A stretch of 64,000 nucleotides of DNA from Duganella sp. CF402 (GTDB lineage: Bacteria > Pseudomonadota > Gammaproteobacteria > Burkholderiales > Burkholderiaceae_D), in assembly GCF_900109645.1 (NCBI RefSeq), contig NZ_FOBG01000006.1, positions 1 through 64,000 on the forward strand. Reading direction: 5' to 3'. Positions within the stretch are counted from its first letter, which is position 1. Each line of letters opens with the position of its first letter. Shown piece after piece: positions 57,865 to 64,000 of the stretch. The notes under the pieces were generated by a model that had not been told where the DNA came from, did not search any database, and saw only the letters and a list, made by a program, of their open reading frames with translations. The position numbers were made by a program, and so were the translations under genes.

Positions 57865-59463
57865 CTAAGCGAGAAGAGCGCGCGAGCTTGCGCGCAACTG
57901 CGGCGCGGTCTCGTCTAGTTTAAAAATGCTTACCGCTTCGGCAAGCTTGCCAGCTTGCTCTTGCATCGAGCCGGCGGCGGCGGCGGCCTGCTCCACCAGC
58001 GCCGCGTTCTGCTGCGTCACGTGATCCATCTGCGAGATGGCGAGGTTGATTTGTTCGATACCGTGGGTCTGCTCGACGCTGGCGTTGCTGATCTCGCCGA
58101 CGATGGCGGTGACGCGGCGGATGCTGGCCACCACCTCGTCCATCGTGCTGCCGGCCTGGCCCACCAGCCGCGTGCCGGCTTCCACCTTGCCGACCGAATC
58201 GTCGATCAGCTGCTTGATCTCCTTGGCGGCGCTGGCCGAGCGCTGCGCCAGACTGCGCACCTCGGACGCCACCACCGCGAAGCCGCGTCCCTGCTCGCCG
58301 GCGCGCGCCGCTTCCACCGCCGCGTTCAGCGCGAGGATATTGGTTTGAAAGGCGATGCCGTCGATCACGCCGATGATGTCGACGATCTTCTTCGACGAGG
58401 CGTCGATCGAGGCCATCGTCTGCACCACGTCCGACACCACGGCGCCGCCGCGCTGCGCCACCTCGGCCGCGCTGGCCGCCAGCTGGTTGGCCTGGCGCGC
58501 GTTCTCGGCGTTCTGCTTGACGGTGCTGGTCAGCTCTTCCATCGACGACGCGGTTTCCTCCAGCGAGCTGGCTTGCTGTTCGGTGCGCGACGACAGGTCG
58601 AGATTGCCCGAGGCGATTTGCGACGACGCGGTGGCGATGGTGTCGGTACCGCTGCGCACATCGCTGACGATGCGCACCAGGCTGGACGACATGCGGTTCA
58701 GGGCATGCAGCAGCTTGCCCGGCTCGTCCTGGCTGAAGTCGGCGGGGCCGCGATGGCTGTGGTCGACCAGATCGCCCTCGGCCACGCACTCGGCCAGCGC
58801 CACCGCTTCATTGATGGGACGGGTGATGCCGGTGGTCAGCCACCACGCGAAGCTGACGCCAAAGCCGATTACCAGCACCGCCAGCAAGGCCAGCTGGTTG
58901 CGGCTGCTCTCGGCCACCTGCTCGATCTTCTCGGCGGCGGCGTCGATCTGCTTGCGCTGGTGGTCGAGGATGCGCTGCAGCATGCCCTCGTACACTTTCG
59001 ACGACGGCAAGTACACTTGTTCCAGCAGGCGCGTGGCTTCGGCGGCGTCGCCGGCGGCCTTGGCTTTCATCAGGCCGTCGCGCGAGGTGACGTAGATCTT
59101 GCGGGTTTCCACCAGCTCTTCCATGAGCTTTTTGTCGCCCTCGTTGGACAGCTCTTCGATTTTCTTGATCAGGCTTTGCGAGTAGGCGGTGGCGGTCTTG
59201 GCTTCTTCGGCGAAGAAGGTGGCCAGCGAGGGATCGGCGCTCTTGGCCACGGCCGTGGTGCGGCGGATGCCGGAGTACACCATGCGATACCAGTCGGAGA
59301 TCAGGCGCTCCTTGGTCAGCGGCTGCGCCATCATCGCGCGCGTGGATTCGGCCACGCCCTGCAATCGATAAATCCCGAGGCCGGTGTTCAGGACAAGAAT
59401 GGCGAGGATGATGGTGAAGCCAAACGACATCCGCCTACCAATGCTGAGATCAGAAATCTTCAT
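57865..59463 (-). CDS. Methyl-accepting chemotaxis protein
   Basis: 532 residues: TM1 near 12-34, four-helix periplasmic domain to about 185, TM2 near 188-210, HAMP, signalling hairpin with GIAFQTNILALNAAVEAARAG. It is of the same type as the receptor at 5614 (AVSIFKL end, no pentapeptide). The ATG at 59463 has AGGAG; the upstream frame is not used. It follows no other gene on this strand and has its own promoter candidate. Located just outside the chemosensory operon. Confidence 0.93.
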   Translation of the reverse strand: MKISDLSIGRRMSFGFTIILAILVLNTGLGIYRLQGVAESTRAMMAQPLTKERLISDWYRMVYSGIRRTTAVAKSADPSLATFFAEEAKTATAYSQSLIKKIEELSNEGDKKLMEELVETRKIYVTSRDGLMKAKAAGDAAEATRLLEQVYLPSSKVYEGMLQRILDHQRKQIDAAAEKIEQVAESSRNQLALLAVLVIGFGVSFAWWLTTGITRPINEAVALAECVAEGDLVDHSHRGPADFSQDEPGKLLHALNRMSSSLVRIVSDVRSGTDTIATASSQIASGNLDLSSRTEQQASSLEETASSMEELTSTVKQNAENARQANQLAASAAEVAQRGGAVVSDVVQTMASIDASSKKIVDIIGVIDGIAFQTNILALNAAVEAARAGEQGRGFAVVASEVRSLAQRSASAAKEIKQLIDDSVGKVEAGTRLVGQAGSTMDEVVASIRRVTAIVGEISNASVEQTHGIEQINLAISQMDHVTQQNAALVEQAAAAAGSMQEQAGKLAEAVSIFKLDETAPQLRASSRALLA

Positions 59464-59550
59464 GCCGGTCTCCTGTATCGAATTGTGCTTCAATATTAGC
59501 GCGATCCAGCGGCGGCGGGGAGCTCTTCAACTTCTTGAAGTTTGAAATAT

Positions 59551-59579
59551 ATTTTAATTTTCATTCTAATCTGCAACAA
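59551..59579 (-). promoter_or_regulatory. Candidate promoter of the receptor gene at 57865
   Basis: TTGTTG (59579-59574) and TAAAAT (59556-59551) on the minus strand with 17-bp spacing; -10 is 5 of 6. A nearby inverted repeat AACTTC-TT-GAAGTT (59529-59542) lies just downstream of the predicted start and could be an operator. Confidence 0.4.
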
Positions 59580-59596
59580 ATATTGCACCTTTCGGT

Positions 59597-59612
59597 GTGA
59601 AAACGTTTACAC
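59597..59612. promoter_or_regulatory. Near-palindromic site in the Crp/Fnr gene upstream region
   Basis: GTGAAAACGTTTACAC is a 16-bp palindrome with one mismatched pair (core AAACGTTT). It lies between the divergent receptor and Crp/Fnr-type genes, about 100 bp ahead of the latter. The half-site GTGA and symmetry are compatible with a Crp/Fnr-family operator, perhaps autoregulation. Based on symmetry only. Confidence 0.35.
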
Positions 59613-59713
59613 TTTCGAATTACACTTGTACGGCCGTTTACATAGCAGGATTTAAAATACAACATTGCTGATTCGGCCATCCGCACTCCTACCGCACTCC
59701 TAAACCACTGAGT

Positions 59714-60331
59714 ATGAGCAACGCATTCCTAGAACACCGCGCGAAATACCGCGAAGCCGTGTCCCGCCGCTACGGCGTGACGCCCGAACTGTACGATGAA
59801 GCGTCGCGCCTGTTGGCGCCGCTGGCCACGCCCTTCAGCCTGCGCAAGGGCGAGTTCCTGCAGCGCATCGGCGTGCCGGCACAGTATGTGCACTGGCTGC
59901 ACAGCGGCGTGGCGCGTACCGGCTTCATCACCGAGTCCGGCAACGAAGTCACGCTGCACTTCCAGACCGACGGCGAGCCGGTGGCCGCGCATGACGACTT
60001 GCTGCGTTCGCGCGATGCCGAACCGGCGTTGAATTTTGTGGTGGCCGAGACCGCGATCCACGGCTACCGCCTGGACTGGTCCGAAGTGAGCGCCGTGTAC
60101 CAGCAGAACAGCCAGCTGCGCGACTACTACCTCGCGGCGGCGCAGAACAGCATCATCGAGCAGAGCCGCCGCCTGTACCTGAACGCCTCGCCGGCGCAGG
60201 GCCGCCTGAACGCCTTCCGCCGCGAGTACCCGGGGCTGGAGCAGCGCATCTCGCAGAAAGTGGTGGCGTCCTTCCTCGGCATCACGCCGCAGTACATGTC
60301 GCAGCTGCTGCGCCAGGACGGCAGCAAGTAA
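59714..60331 (+). CDS. Crp/Fnr-family transcriptional regulator
   Basis: 205 residues. Cyclic-nucleotide-binding-like beta barrel (about 35-125, LRKGEFLQRIGVPAQYVHWLHSGVARTGFI), a dimerisation helix (YLAAAQNSIIEQSRRL) and a short C-terminal HTH (SQKVVASFLGITPQYMSQLLRQ). No FNR-type cysteine set at the N terminus, and the cAMP-binding residues are not obvious, so the ligand is unknown. The 250-bp AT-rich region ahead holds palindromes and two divergent promoters. Confidence 0.88.
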   Translation: MSNAFLEHRAKYREAVSRRYGVTPELYDEASRLLAPLATPFSLRKGEFLQRIGVPAQYVHWLHSGVARTGFITESGNEVTLHFQTDGEPVAAHDDLLRSRDAEPALNFVVAETAIHGYRLDWSEVSAVYQQNSQLRDYYLAAAQNSIIEQSRRLYLNASPAQGRLNAFRREYPGLEQRISQKVVASFLGITPQYMSQLLRQDGSK

Positions 60332-60333
60332 GC

Positions 60334-60359
60334 GAAAAAAAAGCCCAGCGTTTGCCGGG
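60334..60359 (-). terminator. Rho-independent terminator of panD
   Basis: On the minus strand GCCCGGCAAACGCTGGGC (one internal mismatch) is followed by eight Ts. The plus-strand side has no T-run, so it acts for panD. It lies between the stop codons of two convergent genes. Confidence 0.8.
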
Positions 60360-60379
60360 CCTCCTCTTGAAACAGCAGA

Positions 60380-60739
60380 TTATTTCTTCATCGAAGTAAT
60401 CTTGTTGTTTTCATCCACGAACGCCACTTTCGGCGTGTAGGTCTCGATTTCCTGGTCGGTCATCGGACCGTAGGTGCAGATGATCAGCAGGTCGCCCAGC
60501 TGCGCCTTGCGGGCCGCCGCGCCGTTCAGCGAAATCTCGCCGCTGCCGCGCTTGCCTGGAATGGCGTAGGTGGCGAAACGCTCGCCATTGTTCACGTTGT
60601 ACAGTTCGATCTGCTCGTTGACCTTGATGTCGACCGCTTCCAGCAGGTCGACGTCGATCCCGCACGAACCTTCGTAGTGCAGGTCGGCCTGGGTCACCGT
60701 CACGCGGTGCAGCTTGGAGCGCAGCATAATACGTTGCAT
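60380..60739 (-). CDS. panD: Aspartate 1-decarboxylase precursor
   Basis: Converts L-aspartate to beta-alanine for pantothenate and coenzyme A. 119 residues. The self-cleavage site that makes the pyruvoyl group is visible in HYEGSCGIDVDLLEAV (Gly24-Ser25). C-terminal half with GERFATYAIPGKRGSGEISLNGAAARKAQLGDLLIICTYG is standard. The ATG at 60739 has GGGAAGAAG upstream; the longer frame is rejected. Monocistronic, with a T-rich terminator at its 3' end. panB and panC are not next to it. Confidence 0.97.
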   Translation of the reverse strand: MQRIMLRSKLHRVTVTQADLHYEGSCGIDVDLLEAVDIKVNEQIELYNVNNGERFATYAIPGKRGSGEISLNGAAARKAQLGDLLIICTYGPMTDQEIETYTPKVAFVDENNKITSMKK

Positions 60740-60895
60740 CGTCTTCTTCCCTCGATAGTAATGATTCAAACTTTGCATCCTGTCCACGCAACGGCAGCGA
60801 CGCGAGGCCGGCATTGTACCATCTTGTCCCCGCCACTAGCCGCAGCAGCAGGCTTTGTGGCATATTGCCTCTAGTAAAAGTCTTCTACTATTTTC

Positions 60896-62611
60896 ATGAA
60901 ACTCACCCGCCTGCTAACCCTGTCGACCGCCGTGCTGGCGGCGCTGGTGATTGGCATGCTGAGCCACATTACGCGCGACGCCTGGCTGCACTACGAGCAC
61001 ACCAATACCGGTCTGCAGGCGCTGCGCCTGACGCAGCGCGCGATGGTGGCGGCGGAAAAGCTGGCCTACGAGCGCGGCCCCGTCAACGCCGTGCTGGGCG
61101 ACCAGCAGCCGGCCGATCCCGCGTTGCAGGAGCGGCTGCTGCGGGCGCGGGCCGCCACCGACCTGGCGCTGCTGCAACTGGAACGCGAACTGCAGGCTGA
61201 CATCGGGGCGCCGCATCCGGTGGGGATGGCGCCGCTGTACCGCGCGCTGGCTGCGGCGCGCACCACGGTCGACCAACTGGCCGCGCTGCCGCCGGACGGA
61301 CGCTCGGCAGCGCGGCTGGGCGGCGCGGTCGGCCAGATGTTTGCGCTGGTGCCGCTGGCGCTGGACGCGGTGACCGGCTACACACTGGCCTCCGAACGCG
61401 CCTACCCGCGCATCGCCCGCACGCTGATCAAAGCGCGCTATGCGGTCGAGCTGCGCGAGTATGCGGGCCGGCAGGGCTCCGTGCTGACGGTGGCGCTGGC
61501 CATGCGCCAACCGCTCACGGAGGCCGACTACGCACAACTGCAAGCGCTGCGTGGCCGCGTGACCCAATTGCGCCAGCAAATGCTCACGCCTGGCGATGGC
61601 AGTTCGCCTGAGTTGATCGCGGCCATCGCGCGCGTGGACGAGGTATCGCTGGGCGCCGGCCAACGGCTGGTGCAGGCGGTCGAACAAGCCAGCCGCGCGG
61701 GCCGCGACTATGGCCTGGACACCGGCCAGTTCGTCCAACGCTATGTGCCGGCCATGTCGCCGATCCTGGCGCTGCGCGATGAGCTGCTGCGCGAGGCGCA
61801 GGAGCAGGCCGGGCGCGATCACGAACACGCGCGCTATGAACTGCTGATTGCCAGCCTGTCGGGCGTGGCCATCCTGCTGGCGTTGACGCTGCTGATCCTG
61901 ATCGTGAGGCGGCGCGTGGTGGTGCCGGTGTTGCGCGCCACGCGCGCGGTGATCCGGCTGGGAAATGGCGACTACTCGCGCGACCCCAGCGGCTCATCGC
62001 GGCAGGATGAAATCGGCGACATGCTGCGCGCGCTGTCCACGCTGCGCACCAACAGCATCGAGCGGCAGCAGCTGGAACTGGAGCGCCAGCACCTGATCCA
62101 GGAGCTGCGCCTGCGCGCCGATACCGACTACCTGACCGGCATCCTGAACCGCCGCGCCTTCACCTCGGCCGGCGCCAAGCGGCTGCGCCATGCTTACGAC
62201 TGCAACGCCTCGCAGTCATTGCTGCTGTTCGATATCGATCATTTCAAGATGGTCAACGATACCTACGGCCATGAGGCGGGCGATCTGGTGTTGAAGCGGG
62301 TGGTGGCGCTGGTGCGCGACCAGCTGCGCGACGGCGAGCTGGTGGCCCGCCACGGCGGCGAAGAGTTTGTAGTGATGCCGGCGCACTGCAGCCCGCAGCA
62401 GGCCATGCTGCTGGCGGAACGGCTGCGCAAGGCGATCGCCGACGCGCCGATCGAACTGGCTGACGGCCGCGCCTTGCAGGTGACCGCCAGCTTCGGCGTC
62501 GCCAGCGCCAGCGGACCAGTGGCCTCGCTGGACAATCTGCTGCACGCGGCCGACCAGGCGCTGTACAGCGCCAAGCACAAGGGCCGCAACCGCGTCGAGA
62601 GCGCGGCCTAG
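60896..62611 (+). CDS. Membrane-bound GGDEF diguanylate cyclase
   Basis: 571 residues. TM1 near 8-27, a large periplasmic helical sensor region (about 30-315), TM2 near 318-340 (LLIASLSGVAILLALTLLILIV), HAMP (about 342-400) and a GGDEF domain (about 425-570) with DYLTGILNRRAF, FDIDHFKMVNDTYGHEAGD and the active site HGGEEFVV. The catalytic GGEEF is intact. The inhibitory I-site is imperfect: RDGE nine residues before instead of RxxD. A strong ribosome binding site is absent. Convergent by 4 bp with the next gene. Confidence 0.92.
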   Translation: MKLTRLLTLSTAVLAALVIGMLSHITRDAWLHYEHTNTGLQALRLTQRAMVAAEKLAYERGPVNAVLGDQQPADPALQERLLRARAATDLALLQLERELQADIGAPHPVGMAPLYRALAAARTTVDQLAALPPDGRSAARLGGAVGQMFALVPLALDAVTGYTLASERAYPRIARTLIKARYAVELREYAGRQGSVLTVALAMRQPLTEADYAQLQALRGRVTQLRQQMLTPGDGSSPELIAAIARVDEVSLGAGQRLVQAVEQASRAGRDYGLDTGQFVQRYVPAMSPILALRDELLREAQEQAGRDHEHARYELLIASLSGVAILLALTLLILIVRRRVVVPVLRATRAVIRLGNGDYSRDPSGSSRQDEIGDMLRALSTLRTNSIERQQLELERQHLIQELRLRADTDYLTGILNRRAFTSAGAKRLRHAYDCNASQSLLLFDIDHFKMVNDTYGHEAGDLVLKRVVALVRDQLRDGELVARHGGEEFVVMPAHCSPQQAMLLAERLRKAIADAPIELADGRALQVTASFGVASASGPVASLDNLLHAADQALYSAKHKGRNRVESAA

Positions 62612-62615
62612 CTGG

Positions 62616-64000
62616 TTAAGGGCTGGTCATCACCGGCGTGAAGTTCAGGTCGCGGAAGTCGTAGCTGAAATCCGTTTCGGTGGAGATGGGTGCCATCTTC
62701 ATGCGCTCAATACTGCCGTCCGGATTCAGCGCGAAGGTCACGTAGGCGTCGGCGTTGAAGTTGCGCTCTTTCCAGCGCACGATGAAGCTGTCGTGCTGGA
62801 AGTGCTCCAGTTCCCCGCTCAGGTCCGGCGTGCCGGCAAACCGCATGATGCGCTTGCCGCCCTCCTCGCGGATGCTCACCTTGCCGTACCACGCATCCTC
62901 ATACTCGCCATCGTAGGCCGACAGCGGCAGCGACGGTTTCGAGTCCGCCGCGCGCGCGGTCTGCTCCTTGCCCTGGCGCGTCAGCTCTTCCTTGTGCGCG
63001 GCCGCTTCCTGGTCCGCATACAGCTGGATCCAGTCAGTCGGTTGCACCTTCAGGTACTGATCGAGGATGCGATAGTACAGCGACGACATGGCCGGGCTGT
63101 TCTCCGCATTGGTCAGGATGGCGATGCCGAGCTTCTCCTCCGGCACCATCAGCACCAGCGAATAAAAGCCTTGCAGCGCGCCGGTGTGCAGCACCACTTT
63201 GCGGCCCTTGTAGTCGCGCAGCTGGAAACCCAGGCCATAGGCAAAGAAGTTGGCCTTGGTCGCGGCCAGCGGCGGCTTGGGTTCGCGGATGGGCATCGGC
63301 GTTTGCGCGGTCCACATCTCGGCCGCCTGTCTGGCGCTCAACAGCTGCTTGCCGTTCTCCATTTTGCCTTGGTTGAGCAGCACCGTCATCCAGCGCGCGA
63401 TGTCTTCGGCGTTGGTGTTGATGCCCACCGCGCCACCGGCGTTCGGCACCGGCATCGGCTTCACGACGGCGATCTGCTCCCCGATCTTGCTGTGCGGCGA
63501 AGCGTAGTCGCTGGTGGCGCGCATGTCGGCCACGCTGGTGTTGGTGGCGCTCATGCCCAGCGGCGTGAAGATGCGGTCGCGCATCGCTTCGCCCCACGGC
63601 TTGCCATCCTTGTCGGCGATGATCTTGCCGGCCACGATGTACAGCAGATTGTCATACGCGTAGCTGGCGCGGAAGCTGGTGGCCGGCTTGATGTAGCGCA
63701 GCCTGGCGATGATGTCATCACTGCTGAAGGTGGAACTCGGCCACCACAGCAAATCGCCGGCGCCCAGACCAAGGCCGCTGCGATGCACCAGCAGGTCGCG
63801 CACCGTCATCTGGCCGGTCACATACGAGTCGTACATCTGGAAGCCCGGCAGGTGTTTGGTGACGGGATCGTCCCATGCCAGCTTGCCCTCGTCGACCAGC
63901 ATCGCCAGGCCCGCAGCGGTGAAGCCCTTGGAGTTGGAGGCGATTTCAAACAGCGTCTTGCCGTCCACCGGTGCAGGCTCGCCCAGCTTGCGCACGCCGT
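62616..64000 (-). CDS. Beta-lactamase-fold serine hydrolase (partial, N terminus outside window)
   Basis: About 461 residues are visible and the frame continues beyond the window end. Class C beta-lactamase/penicillin-binding-like motifs: SNSKGF (SxxK), YAYDN (YxN), and HTGALQG (HxG). The C-terminal extension with AYDGEYEDAWYGKVSI matches the DUF3471-type beta-barrel seen in esterase/D-aminopeptidase-like members. It may be an esterase or peptidase rather than a beta-lactamase. A signal peptide cannot be assessed. Confidence 0.85.
   Translation of the reverse strand, partial: GVRKLGEPAPVDGKTLFEIASNSKGFTAAGLAMLVDEGKLAWDDPVTKHLPGFQMYDSYVTGQMTVRDLLVHRSGLGLGAGDLLWWPSSTFSSDDIIARLRYIKPATSFRASYAYDNLLYIVAGKIIADKDGKPWGEAMRDRIFTPLGMSATNTSVADMRATSDYASPHSKIGEQIAVVKPMPVPNAGGAVGINTNAEDIARWMTVLLNQGKMENGKQLLSARQAAEMWTAQTPMPIREPKPPLAATKANFFAYGLGFQLRDYKGRKVVLHTGALQGFYSLVLMVPEEKLGIAILTNAENSPAMSSLYYRILDQYLKVQPTDWIQLYADQEAAAHKEELTRQGKEQTARAADSKPSLPLSAYDGEYEDAWYGKVSIREEGGKRIMRFAGTPDLSGELEHFQHDSFIVRWKERNFNADAYVTFALNPDGSIERMKMAPISTETDFSYDFRDLNFTPVMTSP

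Overview
The window looks like chromosome from a GC-rich betaproteobacterium. The protein families and gene arrangements (ribosomal str operon, many chemoreceptors, two large TonB receptors, paired TldD/TldE proteins) fit Oxalobacteraceae such as Massilia, Duganella or Janthinobacterium. This placement is inference from gene content; no rRNA or other taxonomic marker beyond the str operon is present. Nothing looks like a phage, insertion sequence, CRISPR array or tRNA.

Layout. 1-3.6 kb: the str operon on the minus strand (rpsL-rpsG-fusA-tuf, tuf cut by the window edge), with a strong sigma-70 promoter. 3.7-11.7 kb: a phosphoethanolamine-transferase-like membrane enzyme, a chemoreceptor, a small GbsR/MarR-type regulon (regulator, SDR-DoxX fusion, DUF2269 protein) with two identical-arm palindromic operators, a YefM/YoeB toxin-antitoxin pair and a membrane-anchored MutS-like ATPase. 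11.7-20 kb: a tripartite-type ABC exporter (HlyD, ATPase, two FtsX/MacB permeases) followed by a sigma-54 enhancer-binding response regulator, its histidine kinase and a spermidine-synthase-like protein. 20-27.8 kb: two TonB-dependent receptors flanking a MocR regulator and a divergent flavin-binding protein. 27.8-41.2 kb: a ten-gene minus-strand operon with two Tat-signal TldD/TldE pairs, DUF4159, MoxR, DUF58, BatA-like and DUF4175-like proteins. 41.5-57.6 kb: an exported methyltransferase-fold protein and a complete chemosensory operon (CheY, STAS, CheA, two CheW, CheR, CheD, CheB, REC-EAL, four receptors, two periplasmic binding proteins). 57.9-64 kb: another receptor, a Crp/Fnr regulator, panD, a diguanylate cyclase and a beta-lactamase-fold serine hydrolase cut by the window end.

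Most notable signal. Two distant operons, the ABC exporter (11.8 kb) and the TldD/TldE-MoxR operon (41.3 kb), each start with a canonical sigma-54 promoter (GG-N10-GC). Each is preceded, at nearly the same distance (about 35-37 bp above the -24 element), by a tandem array of CGGAC half-sites at 9-12 bp spacing. The obvious candidate activator is the sigma-54 enhancer-binding protein encoded directly behind the exporter. Together they form a candidate, apparently undescribed regulon that joins membrane export with an exported peptidase/MoxR system, perhaps against peptide or envelope stress.

Second point of interest: the CheA of the chemosensory operon carries, between its receiver-binding and dimerisation regions, two 24-residue repeats that resemble the MshEN c-di-GMP-binding motif. 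The same operon encodes a REC-EAL phosphodiesterase, so c-di-GMP may be both an input and an output of this pathway.
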